Part shown: one piece after another, positions 24,203 through 34,673 of the stretch | Layout of the letters: each line of letters begins with the position of its first letter | How positions within the stretch are numbered: the first letter of the stretch is position 1 | Assembly: GCA_016647705.1 (NCBI GenBank) | Contig: CM028330.1 | Span: forward strand, 48,202,397-48,266,396 | Reading direction: 5' to 3' | Source of the DNA: Eucommia ulmoides | Lineage: Eukaryota > Streptophyta > Magnoliopsida > Garryales > Eucommiaceae | Length of the DNA: 64,000 nucleotides | Program-made: the position numbers and the translations under genes | Notes under the pieces: model-generated | Database searches by the model: none | What the model saw: the letters and a program-made list of their open reading frames with translations, nothing else | Told to the model about the DNA's origin: nothing

Positions 24203-24929
24203 AGCCACCCTCAGCCCTAGTTTAATAATAATAAAAAAATATATTTTTTATTTTTTTGTTTTTGTTTTTGAAAGAACAATAATTTCTTTTCTTCATCATT
24301 TTTTTGGGTAGCCATGTACCCCATTTCTTTAGATAATATGAAAATGGGGTTCTTGATCTTGATCTTGTCCATGTTGTGTGGCTGCGTATTTGATTGTTTG
24401 TGCTGTCCTCCTATCTACCCTCCTTTATAACTTGATTAAAAAACTAAGCTAGTTATGAATTAATTACTAGGCTTTAGGCAGCAAGTAAAATATTTGAGTT
24501 ACAAACTTAGTCGAAATAATCAACATCGTAACATGTAGGGTAATCAAATATACCATCATCTTTCACAATATAGTATCTAGTCTTTAACTCATCACTTAAA
24601 TAAGTTTTCTGGATTTTGCATCTTGAATGAGTCAATAGTGTTGACGATAAGAAGCGTATGGAGATTTGTATGAGTTTACCTGTTGATCATTAAATCAACA
24701 TTGACAGGGAAATCTTCTAAATTATAAGTTATAGACGGCGAACTGATTCTATACTATATAGAATGAGAATTGTTGTAAAAGGCTGGGCTAATCTGTTTCG
24801 CTAACACCATGCAAGCTGTCCTGGCCTCCTTTTTTGCTGGCATTATGTGGGTAAGCCGATCTGCCTTGATCATGACGATCAGGCTGAGCTGAGATGCTTA
24901 GTTATTTGTATTACACTTAAGAATGAGTA
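24203..24929 (-). other. Tat element 3' region without ORF
   Basis: Lies between the antisense ORF and the 108-bp tandem array. Purine-rich tracts on the minus strand at about 24405-24424 and 24825-24838 are PPT candidates, but neither is followed by a clear TG LTR start. No coding seen. Confidence 0.4.
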
Positions 24930-25555
24930 GGTTGGTTGGTCCTCCATTTAAGAATGAAAAAGCTGATATGTTCTACCCATGTCGAGCTGAGATGCTTAGT
25001 TTTAGTGAGTAATCTGACCTGCTCTGCTCATTTGAGAATGAATAAACATATCATCTCTGCTCATGCTGAGTTGGGGTACTTAGTTCGTGCTAAGCTAAGG
25101 TGCTCAGTTTTAATGAGTAAACTGACATGCTCTGCTCATTTAAGAATGAGTAAACAGATCAGCTCTGCTCTTTCTGAGCTGAGGTGCTCAGTTTGTGCTG
25201 AGTTGAGATACTGAGTTTTATTAAGTAAATTGACTTGCTCTGCTCATTTAAGAATGAGTAAACAGATCAACTTTGATATTTCTGAGTCGAGGTGCTCAAT
25301 TTTTGCTGAGCTGAGATACCTAGTTGTTCTGAGTAAACTAACATGCTCTACTCATTTGTGAATGAGTAAACGTATTAACTCTACTGTTTCTGAGCTGAGG
25401 TGCTCAGCTTGTGCTAAGTTGAGATGCTCAGTTTTATTGATTAAACTGGCATGCTCTACTTATTTAAAAATGAGTAAAGAGATCAACTCTACTATTTTTG
25501 AACTGAGGTTCTTAGTTCATGCTAAGCTGAGACACTCAGTTATTTGACTTTAATG
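24930..25555 (-). repeat. 108-bp tandem array downstream of Tat pol
   Basis: The anchor GCTCATTT..GAATGA.TAAAC recurs at 25026, 25134, 25242, 25350 and 25458, exactly 108 bp apart, with a divergent earlier unit near 24943. Each unit also holds 'GCTGAG(C/T)TGAGAT' direct sub-repeats. The array lies between the pol stop (25745) and the 3' LTR. Confidence 0.9.
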
Positions 25556-25744
25556 TCAAATATTTGTATAATACTTAGTTTTAATTCACCTAATGGTGTA
25601 GACATAGTCAGAAGCATAGTATTGCGATAATAAGTGTCGCAAAATTAATGGAGAGAAAATTTATTCGCTTTATTTCAAAGAATGTACCTCAAAAAGAGAA
25701 AAACCAACTTCAAAACATTCAATAAAAGACAAGAATAAGAAAAT

Positions 25745-27120
25745 TCATACGAAATACTTTTGTAGGTGAGAGATGTTCCAGGACTTGGGGATCGCCACAC
25801 CATCAAGACCTTCTAGTCAATAGGTTCCTGGTCTATTGACTTTGGTAACTCGGTAAGGGCCTTTCTAGTTAGGAGTTAGGTTTCCAAAGCGATCTTCTAG
25901 GCAATAGGGCATTACTCTCCTAAGTACGAGGCCTCTTACTGAGAAGTGCCATGGACGTACTACATGGTTGAACATTCGTGCCATCCTTGACTTGTAAGCG
26001 GCCATCCTTATTGACGCCCTGTCACGTCTCTCTTCCAATTGATCTATTACTTCCCGTATGACTTCTTCATTCTACACTAGGTTGATTGTACCATCTTGTT
26101 TGGATGACAAACCTATCTCCACTGGAACAACAACCAACAACTTTAGTCCTGTAGGTCATGGAGAAAGGTGCTTCTCCTGTGGTAGATGTTGGAGTGGTTT
26201 GATGAGCCCACAATACTCCTGGGAGTTCTTCCATCCACTTTTCTTTGGCGTCATCTAGTCGTTTCTTGAGTGTCTTCTTAATGGAATGGTTTGTTACCTT
26301 AACTAATCCATTGGATTGCGGGTACATGAGGCTTGATGTACGATGTTGAATCTTTAGTTCGTCATATATCCACGCAATTTTGTCGCTGGTAAAAGGTGTT
26401 CCGTTATTAGAGATGTGTAGCACAGGAATGCCAAAACGATAGATGAGTTCTTCCAAAAGAAGTTCTTCACCTCGTTCTCTCCCACTGTTGGGTGAATGCT
26501 TTAGCCTTAACCCATTTGGTGAAGTAATCAATCACCACTAGTAGGTACTTTTGGTTTCCTAATACTGGAGTAAACAGTCCTAGAACATCCATCCCTCATT
26601 GAGCAAATGGCCATGGGCTGATTATTAGTGTCTGCTATTGAGTTGGGGCCTTGATATTATTAGAGAACCGATGACATTTATCACATTTGTTAACGTATTC
26701 TTGCGCATCAATATGTAGTGTTTGCCAGTAGTACCCCACTCTTAGTGCTTTGTGAACCAAGGTCCTCCATCCTTAATGATTTCCACAAACCCCTTCATGT
26801 ATTTCTTGTAGGAAATATGTGACTTCCTTTGGTCCTAAACAAAATAGTAAAGGTTGGGAAAAAGAATGTCTATATAGTTTATCGTTGGTTAGCACACACG
26901 TTGATACTTTGTATAGAACTTTCCTAGCAGAGTCCTTGTCTTCTGGTAGGATCCCTTCTTTAAGATATCGAACTAGTGGAGTTCTCCAATCTTCTTCTTG
27001 ATCCAGTTGATCAATGCATGCATAATGTTTAGCTGGTACTGTAATAGATGGTTGCTCAAGGAATTCTACCAGTTCAGACCGCTGATCAGATCCAAATGCA
27101 GAAGCTAATACTGGCAAATC
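25745..27120 (-). pseudogene. Tat integrase, degenerate
   Basis: Minus-strand pieces in order: an N-terminal part with 'EFLEQPSITVPAKHYACI', 'DKLYRHSFSQPLLFCLGP' and the zinc-binding region around 'YVNKCDKCHRF' (about 26690-26770). The catalytic core follows with 'LLVVIDYFTKWVKAKAF', then 'ISNNGTPFTSDK' and 'YPQSNGLVKVTNHSIKKTL' (26067-26531). The C-terminal part reads 'GPYRVTKVNRPGTY', 'LEGLDGVAIPKSWNISHLQK' and YFV plus stop at 25745. Stops and frameshifts occur throughout. The expected core aspartate in 'NGTPF' context is asparagine (SNNGT instead of SDNGT). Confidence 0.85.
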
Positions 27121-27294
27121 ATCTGCCCTTGTATTTCCAACTATTGGGATAACTTCAAATTTGCAACTCTAGAGGGTGGAGATTGACTCTTTTACCTTTT
27201 CAACATAAGGGCCCAATCTTTCCTCATTTATTGTAAACTCTCTGTTAATCTGGTTGACCACCAGTTGGGAGTCTGGTTTCACCTCTAGATGCTA

Positions 27295-27558
27295 GGCTCC
27301 TAACTCCTTAGCAAGAGTCAACCTAATGGTTACTGGTTCATATTCCGCATTGTTGTTGGAAGTATAAAAGCCGAGTTGTATTGGCTTTCCAAGTTGATCA
27401 CCTTTAGGTGTTTGAAGGACTATGGCTATACTACAACACTTTATGTTTGAAGCACCATCAACCCACAGCTTCCACGGCATAGCTGAAAGATCATGGCACT
27501 CTTCATCTTCTACTACCACTTCGGTTGGAGGAATGAATTTAGCAATGAAGGCCACCAA
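27295..27558 (-). pseudogene. Second (archaeal-type) RNase H of the Tat element
   Basis: Reads MPWKLWVDGASN, then 'VLQTPKGDQLGKPIQLGF' and 'SNNNAEYEPVTIRLTLAKELG'. This is the WxLxVDGASN...NNEAEYEA domain that follows the ordinary RNase H in Tat/Ogre-type elements. The normally glutamate-containing NNEAEYEA reads NNNAEYEP, so an acidic residue is lost. The frame is open for 88 codons and then stops. Confidence 0.85.
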
Positions 27559-27589
27559 GGCTTGCCCTTATTCTAGGTTTATACTTGAT

Positions 27590-28750
27590 AAAAAATTCAC
27601 CAAGTTCTACAACCCATTTCATGAGACGTTCAGAAATCTCTGGTCTGTGCATTACAACTTGTAGCGGGTATGAGGATAGCACGTTGATCACGTGTGCCTG
27701 GAAATATGGTCTGACCTTTCGTGCTGTGGTTTCCAGAGCTAGGGTGAGCACCTCCAGTTTGGTGTAGCGAGTTTCTATTGGGATCAATGATTTGCTAATG
27801 TAGTAGACCGGCCTTTGCCTTTTTTCATGATCATTTATTAGTGCGACACTTACCGCTACTGGAGTTACTTACAAATAAAGATAGAACTCTTCCCCTGGAA
27901 TTACTTTAGCCAGTGTCTCAATAGAGCCCAAGTAATCCTTGATGGATTGCAGTGGTTGTTCACTGTCATCAGCCCACTGAAAAGTTTTGCTTCCCTTCAA
28001 CATTTTGAAGAAAGGGGCACACATATCAGTAAATTTAGAGATGAATCTATTCAGGCCGCTAATATTCCTATTAGCACTTGAACTTCTCTTATTGTTGAAG
28101 AATAGTTCATGTTCCTAACAGCCTCTATCTGACCTGAGTCCCCCATGATACCGAACTAGTTTACCACAAAACCCAGAAATTTTTTAAATGCTACCCCAAA
28201 AACACACTTTTCTTTATTCAACTTCATGTTGAACTTCCTCATAATGGCAAAGGCTTCTGCCAAATGCTTCAGGTCGTCCTTCTTTTTAGATATTTTGAAC
28301 AACATATCATCTATGTATACCTCTATAGTTGCTCCGATCTGATCTTGGAAAATGCAGTTCACCAAACGTTGATATGTTGCTCCTGTATTTCTTAATCCAA
28401 ATGGCATTACTTTGTAATAGTAAGTACCTCTTGGTGCGATGAATGTCATCCCTTCCTCATCTTATTTTTTCATGAGGATTTAATTGTACCTTGCATAAGC
28501 ATCCATCATGGACAACCGTTGATGTTTTGTTGATGTATCCACCATTTGGTCTATCCTTGGCATTGGGTAGCAGTCTTTTGGGCATGCCTAGTTAAGGTCA
28601 GTGAAGTCCATGTACATTCTTCACTTTTTATTCTTATTTTTGACAAAGACTGGGTTGGCCAGCCACTTTGGGTACATTACTTCCCTTATGTGCCCAATCG
28701 AGAGAAGTCTCTTCACCTCAGCTTCAATCACCTACTCTTTTTTAGGGCTA
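27590..28750 (-). pseudogene. Tat reverse transcriptase and RNase H
   Basis: RT core pieces: 'MYPKWLANPVFVKNKNKK', 'RMYMDFTDLN', 'ACPKDCYPMPRIDQMVD', then an open stretch (28156-28449) with MPFGLRNTGATYQRLVN and the catalytic YIDDM at about 28303-28317, both aspartates kept. RNase H follows with 'ALETTARKVRPYFQAHVI' and 'VVELGEFFIKYKPR' (27539-27787). Stops lie between and within the blocks. The order RT, RNase H, second RNase H, integrase defines the Tat lineage. Confidence 0.88.
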
Positions 28751-29289
28751 AAAGGTCTCCTCTTTTATCTGACTGCAAGATATGATTTGGAGATGTCAAG
28801 ACGGTGGATCGCAACGTCGGGACCAATACCTCTTATATCTTCTGGAGTCTAGGCAAAAACATCCAAATTCTTTTTGAGAAACCTTTTGATCTCCTCTATT
28901 TCAATCTGGCTTAGGGATCTCCAAATCATTAGCTTTTGAGCTTCCTCATTGAAGATGATATCTTGTACTTGCTCGGTAGGCTGAATCATGCTGGGGTATT
29001 CTCTGAAGTCATCAATTTCGTAGGCCAAGCTTTTTGACGGAGCTGCTTCCAGCTCTTGCTTTAATTACTATAAGGACTTCTTCCTATCCTTCATAGCTAT
29101 TGCAAAACATTTCCTTGAAGCTACCTAATTACCTCGTGTCACTGCTAAGAACCATCTTTTGCCTACTTGATACACTAGTGGTACGTTGATGTTACTGCTT
29201 TTATCTTATGCAACCATAGACGTCCATGTATCGCATTGTAGAGTGATGAAGAGTCTATCACCATGAACTCTATGGCCTTTATGTATCAT
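28751..29289 (-). pseudogene. Tat pol linker between protease and RT
   Basis: Interrupted minus-strand coding is still readable, for example 'RFLKKNLDVFA', 'PEDIRGIGPDVAIHRLDI' and 'PFSPKKE', the N-terminal part of gypsy RT that precedes the catalytic core. Confidence 0.7.
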
Positions 29290-29696
29290 ATTTCCTCCTT
29301 CTTTGAAGTGATGGACAAGGTGATATTCCCTCTAGGTAAGCTAAGGTCTCCATTGAAACCTACCATGACAGTCTGGGTGGAACTGACATTAGAATTTGGC
29401 ACTTCCATCTGCTTCAGCATGTCTATAAATATAATGTTAGCAAAATTTCCATTATCAACCAAAATCTATTTTACCTGGAAGCTGGAAATCCAAACAGTGA
29501 TGATTAGGGCATCTTCATGGGTGTGAACGTTCCTCTTGCAATCCTTATTGGAGAAAGTGATGATCGATATCAGATTTGTGGTTATTGTTATTGTTTTTCC
29601 ATAGCTGCATTCCAGTGTTGCTTCCCGGATCTTCCTTTTTCGCCCACGGTTGGATTCTCCGGTTGTTGGCCCAGCTAAGCTTATCATGAAGATCAC
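29290..29696 (-). pseudogene. Tat protease region
   Basis: Opens with 'ISLAGPTTGESNRGRKRK', matching the I..I.GGP..GG.S...RK lead of Tat proteases, then 'TFSNKDCKRNVHTHEDALII', the PH.DALVI block. The following active-site region (DxGSSAD in relatives) is not readable because of stops. Confidence 0.7.
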
Positions 29697-29699
29697 TTC

Positions 29700-31068
29700 A
29701 CAATTTCATTAGGGTGATCCTCTTTACGCTCATTCTCATGATTTTCTTCATGACAACCTTCATTTCTAAGCCTCTTTCTATCCCTTGAGCGTTCTTGCAA
29801 ATAATCACGTAACTAATCCATATCAATTAGCTACTTGATTTTCTTCTAGAGCTCGCTACAATCATCTCTATCATGACTATGGTTCCTATGGAAATCATAC
29901 TACTTCGATCTATTCTTCTTATTGAACTTGGTAGCCTGTCGGGGAGGCCATTGGACCACATCAGATGTAGGGATCTCATGCAGGATTCTAGAGATTGGCA
30001 TCCACAGACTAAACAAGTTTAGATCCTGACGTGCTTCCGGTCTAGAACCTGAGCTCTTGGTTCGATCTTTATGCTTGTCAATATTTCTTCCATTTGTCTT
30101 GTTGTGGTCGTTTTTGCTTTGCCTGGGGCTTAGATTTTTCTACCAGCTTCGACATACTCTTGGGGTTTTTCTTTATAAGAGAGTTTTGAAATCTGCTATG
30201 GTGCAAACCTGATGTAAATGCATTGATAACGAGGTTTGAATCACAACCCTCAATGCATGTCATCTTTTCATTGAACCGACTCATGTATTGGAGCAAAGTC
30301 TCCAATTTCTCTTGACACAGGGCTAACAGAACATTAGGTCCCTTTATCAACCTTTGATAGGTTATGAAGCAGTTAATAAACATCTTCCCAAACTCTTTGA
30401 CCGACAAGATGGAGTTATACGGGAGTGTATGTAGCTACCCAAGGGTAGAACCCTTTAGATTTGTGGCAAAGGCTCTACAAAGTGCCAAGTCGCTTGCTCC
30501 AAATAAGTTTATGATATGCTTGAACTGGTGTATATGGTCCACAGGGTCTACTTTCCCATCATATTTCTCAAAATTCATGAGATCAAATCTCTCCGATAGT
30601 GGTACAACCAAGATATCTGTAGTGAACGGCATTTCAGTGCCCTTCAATAGCATATCCAGCTTATCTAAGGGCTGACCACTCTCCACCTTGCTCCTGAGCT
30701 GCTGACATGAATCAACAATAGACCTTTCTCTTCTAATGTTGATTGTCAGTATCTCCCTAGTTGGCTCGCTCTTCCTGGGATTGTGGGTTAGTAGACCCAG
30801 GAGACTCTACTTCTTCCCCCAGATCATCATCGGTGGTTGAGGGTAGTGGCCCGCCTTCACCGATTATCTCCACCATGTACTTGATCATATCCGCTGTGTT
30901 TGATATTTTTCTAGTCAGAGTGTCAATCTTTGCATCCGTGCTCAGAACCACTGGAGGAGAGTCAAAATGAAATTCCACATGAGTTCCTATTGAAACTTCG
31001 TTGTTAGCCTACAACGACAAGTCACTGCTTAGGCTTGGAGCTGCTCCTCTTCCTCGTGGTTGCCTCAT
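29700..31068 (-). pseudogene. Tat gag, degenerate
   Basis: The likely start is at 31068 (MRQPRGRGAAPS), about 30 nt downstream of the PBS. Blocks: 'VEFHFDSPPVVLSTDAKI' and an acidic stretch, 'MPFTTDILVVPLSERFDLMN', 'YDGKVDPVDHIHQFKHII', 'LALCRAFATNLKGSTLG', and the Gag core 'FGKMFINCFITYQRLIKGPN', 'LLQYMSRFNEKMTCIEGCDS', 'AFTSGLHHSRFQNSLIKKNP'. Conserved Gag order is kept but at least six stops or frameshifts break it. Confidence 0.85.
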
Positions 31069-31098
31069 TGTTGTGATAGAAAGCTATTACGCTTAGAG

Positions 31099-31117
31099 TT
31101 TCCCACAGACGGTGCCA
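31099..31117 (-). other. Tat primer-binding site
   Basis: Minus strand TGGCACCGTCTGTGGGAA lies directly after the LTR end (...CCGTATCA). It is close to the TGGCGCCGTCTGTGGGAA site typical of Tat elements. Confidence 0.85.
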
Positions 31118-32364
31118 AATGATACGGTCAAAAATTCCAAGCACTGGCAAACAACTTCTCACGCGCCAAAAACCTTTTCGCCATCCTCCGTAAACCTTTA
31201 AAACCATTTAGTTCTAACGGAGGACACCGGTGTGGTGTCGACTAAAGAACCTTTGGCATAACAATAAGTTAATCTGGTAATGGACAAAACTAATACGCAG
31301 ATTGAATCATTAGAAATAAATAGTGATACCTTCCCTTTATATAGGCTTGGTTATTCTCTACTATTTATTGCAGAGATCGCCCGTTATGTGATCCGCTCTT
31401 AATGTCCTGGAATATAACCACGATATTCTCTTTTTATCCAGGGAGAGATTTCTGTAATATACCCCCTTAATCATGGGCCTTTACAGTTAATTGGCTATAA
31501 CGTTCTTCATGTGTAGGAGATACAGTCACAATGGGCTGACCTATTCACTCCTTGGTCCTAAACATCATGGGCTTTGAACTGCCCATTGATGGGGCCCTTC
31601 ATGAGGTTGTTTGACCAGTTTAGTGGACTACTAAAGTCCTTACCCTGATAGGCTTATTATTCTCGGCCAGGATAATATATTAGGTCAATTCATTCTGGGT
31701 CGAATTACTAACCCGATCTGACCCGTTAATGCTCCATGCCTATATCAGTTGTGAGCGAGAGTTTTCTCATATCATTTTTCCTCCTGCATTTTGTGACGAT
31801 TTAAGAGAAAAAAGACGAAGGATCACTTATATTTTGCGTAAGTTCTCATTTTTCCCAAATCCCTTGGCTTTACTGCTTTTTCTTCACATTCTCTGTTTCA
31901 ATTTTCGCTTGTGTTGTCCTAGGATGTCATTGAGTTAATTGAATATTCCTACTGAGATAGATTGGTTATCGAATCCCCTTGTGGAATGAACAATGACAGC
32001 TCAAGCTACTCATCCCTTTATTTTCTCAGAAAATTGGGAAGATCATGGGGCGAGCAAGGTTCCACAAGAATGGCTTGCGCTATTTAGGGAACAATATGGC
32101 ATCACTTCGTCTGTGTCGATTAGGGTTCCGTCTGAAAACGAACATTCCTACGATGTCAAGGAGGATGAAATATGCCTGTTTTGTGGATGTTTGAGAAATG
32201 AATTACTATTCCCTTTACTTCTTTCCTTCGCAATCTTTTCCGTAAATTAGAGATAACCCCTAGCCAGTTCTCCCCTAATGGCTTTCACCGAATCGTGGGA
32301 GCCATTACCCTTACTCGAGTAAATGAAATATCCCTTTTCGTAGACACAATTAGGAGTATAGGAT

Positions 32365-33543
32365 TGATGAGTGGTTTATTTACCAACAAATCAAGTATTT
32401 TTAGATTCAAATATTTGTGTGTTTTCAAGTACTTTTGTTAGTTTAATGTGTTTTTATAGTGTTTTATAGGTTTTTTTGAATAAATGGGTGAAACGAGGCA
32501 AAGTTGGTACATGTGCGGTAACTTCGAGGCCAATTTGGAACATGATGCATTTAGATATTTTGAGATATTTAGCCCTATTTAATCATTCCTCCTCCCTCAT
32601 TTTCATCCATATAGCTCCTTAGAGCATATTTGAGAGGATTTTGGGGAACTCAAGCAAATCCTAAGGAAATGAACACAAAGTAAAGAAGGAAAAGCGATCT
32701 TGGAACGTTCTTAGCGACAAATCTTCGGACTACAATTAGTTTCTCTCGTTTATCTCTTTATCTATTAACTTAGGAATGTTGTTTGAGCATGTTTAGCTCG
32801 TTTTACATTGTATAAACGGTTATGACCATGAACTAAACATGGATTGTCTTAGGGATTAACATATATTTATGAAAATGTGATTTGTTTGAGTTTGTGTTTC
32901 GTTTATAGTTGTTCCTTATAATTTCAATTGTGTTGCCATGTTTTCTATGATTATATTCTAGTGTAGATATATTGAGAATACGAGGTTTGACACTCGGGAC
33001 AGGTAACCCCAAATTCGGACTAGGGTTAAGACAACACGACAATCTAATGACTGGGGAGGTCGTTAGAAAGTGTGCAATTGATGACGTTGGGGCGAGACTC
33101 ACGTGATCTAGAGTCATTGAGACGTTGAGGGAGACTTTGGCATTGACATGAAGTCACATATTCCCCCATCTTACACTCGGAAGATGTGGCGAGAGAGTTT
33201 ACGAACCGAGATTGTCGGATATGCGGAACGCCATTAATGTTAACTAAAACAAAACCAAATGCATTTAAGTAAATACCGTTAATCCCTAGGAAATCTACTC
33301 CACTAAACAATCTCAAATTAGTATTTATAGTATAGTTAACTTAATTAGTATTTTAGTTTAGTATTAGTATAAATTAAATTCCACTTTTAGCGCCTAGTTA
33401 AAGTTAGTTTATGACAATCGCAGTACTCGATAGTAATCTACACCAATCCCTATAGATACGATACCCAACCGAAAGGTCCATTATACTAAAACTTGACCCC
33501 GTACGCTTGCGATGAAAGTGGCAGCGTAATTTTTGCTCTACCA
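32365..33543 (+). mobile_element. R1 5' LTR
   Basis: TGATGAGTGG...GCTCTACCA, 1,179 bp. Contains the family landmark 'GAATACGAGGTTTGACACTC'. It is about 225 bp shorter than the 3' LTR because the palindrome block is missing (junction near 32550). Confidence 0.9.
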
Positions 33544-33567
33544 AGTTTTTGGCACCGTTGCCAAAGA
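33544..33567 (+). other. R1 primer-binding site
   Basis: TTTTTGGCACCGTTGCC lies immediately after the LTR. It resembles the Athila-type site TGGCGCCGTTGCCGGGGA (complement of tRNA-Asp) with decay at the 3' side. Confidence 0.8.
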
Positions 33568-33594
33568 TTGTGTTTTTTGGTTATTATTGATATT

Positions 33595-33681
33595 GTGAGT
33601 AAATGACCGAATTTTACTTTAGGCATTTATTTTGTTGATAACTTTTTCGTTTGTAGTTTTTGTTTTTTATTTCTCTTGTAG
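33595..33681 (+). other. Intron-like segment in R1 leader
   Basis: GTGAGTAAAT donor, T-rich interior and TTTCTCTTGTAG acceptor, 87 bp. An 84-bp counterpart with GTGAGTAAAT...CTCATGCAG lies at 43136-43219 in R3. Splicing is inferred only. Confidence 0.45.
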
Positions 33682-33890
33682 GGTACTCGACGATGTTAGA
33701 TCAATGAGTATTGATGCAATTCTTTCAATGGGATTCCGAACTGTTTTTTAGTGCTTAGAATTGATACAAGGAATTGCTACTCCAGTTTTTGAACCATAGC
33801 CTCCCGACGGAGTGTCAACTCTTTTATTTCCTCAACGGGTTACAAGCCGTAACCAGAATATAGGTAGAATGAGGACTTACTAGCACCTCG

Positions 33891-34673
33891 TTGTACGACC
33901 TAACTGTGAATGAAGCCATTTGGTCGTCGGAGGAAATGTCGACCTATGATTTTCAGAGTTGGAATTATTCACCAAGTCACCAAAACTTAGGGTATTTTTT
34001 CAACACCTTGGTACCATGGATTGACAATTCGGATAACGACGAGGAGTCTTTCCCCAATCTGGAAAAAAAGCTCGTAACTGTTATGGGGGAGACTCAGAGA
34101 TTGGTGAGGGAGATGCATAACTGGATCAACGAGCATGAGGATCTTCTTGATCATATCAAGATGGTCTGTGCCGATATTGATACGCCCGTAACGTCTCTTC
34201 AGACGCAAATCAGTCAACTAATCTGCTTGATTGAGGCCGAGTCAGACATGGTGGCACCGGAAGATACACACGCCACATGCATTGAAATCCACCGTGAGGA
34301 GCCGAAAACAAGCAGAATGAGCTTGGGAAAGTTCAACTATGCTTATCCGAATAAGCCGGGAACCCAAGCCTGGATCGACGATTGTGATTCGTCACCATTG
34401 GAGATCCAATTAGTGATGTTGCCATCGATCTCAGATGATCATATTTACGAGGATCCGATGTGGTTCACTTGTTCTCTGCCATTGCTAGTAACGTTCGTCC
34501 ATGCCCACCAAGTACATGAGCCGGTAGAGCATCTTGTTGAAAGCTCGAGCTATACATTGGCACATATCGCCAGTCTTGAGGGCATCTTAAACGAAGACCC
34601 GTATGTGGTGTTGTACGACACTTACTACGGGCAGAAGCCGCTCTTTGACGAGTATTTCAGCATGTCAGGCTGA
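33891..34673 (+). CDS. Family R protein, unknown function (260 codons open)
   Basis: The frame is open from just after a stop at 33870 to the stop at 34671-34673. The first codon listed is TTG; the first in-frame ATG is at about 33936 (MSTYDFQSWNYSPSHQNLG), so the true start is unsure. Blocks shared with the broken copy in R3 are SWNYSPSHQNL, 'APWID/VPWID', EESFP.LE and VMGETQ, followed by 'NEHEDLLDHI' with a helical, possibly coiled-coil character, an acidic middle, and the tail NEDPYVVLYDTYYGQKPLFD. There is no zinc knuckle, no protease, RT or integrase motif, no signal peptide and no membrane segment. It occupies the place of gag-pol. I recognise no family. It could be a highly divergent Gag or a captured protein. 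Confidence 0.5.
   Translation: MYDLTVNEAIWSSEEMSTYDFQSWNYSPSHQNLGYFFNTLVPWIDNSDNDEESFPNLEKKLVTVMGETQRLVREMHNWINEHEDLLDHIKMVCADIDTPVTSLQTQISQLICLIEAESDMVAPEDTHATCIEIHREEPKTSRMSLGKFNYAYPNKPGTQAWIDDCDSSPLEIQLVMLPSISDDHIYEDPMWFTCSLPLLVTFVHAHQVHEPVEHLVESSSYTLAHIASLEGILNEDPYVVLYDTYYGQKPLFDEYFSMSG

Noticed and set aside
24936..25547. Plus-strand frames across the 108-bp array (repeated Leu-Arg-Cys-Ser units)
   Set aside because: 108 is a multiple of 3, so any frame without a stop in one unit stays open; antisense to the element and no start or domain.
33891..34673. The 260-codon frame as an intact host gene
   Set aside because: It lies between PBS and PPT of an LTR element and has a homologous broken copy in R3 at the same position.
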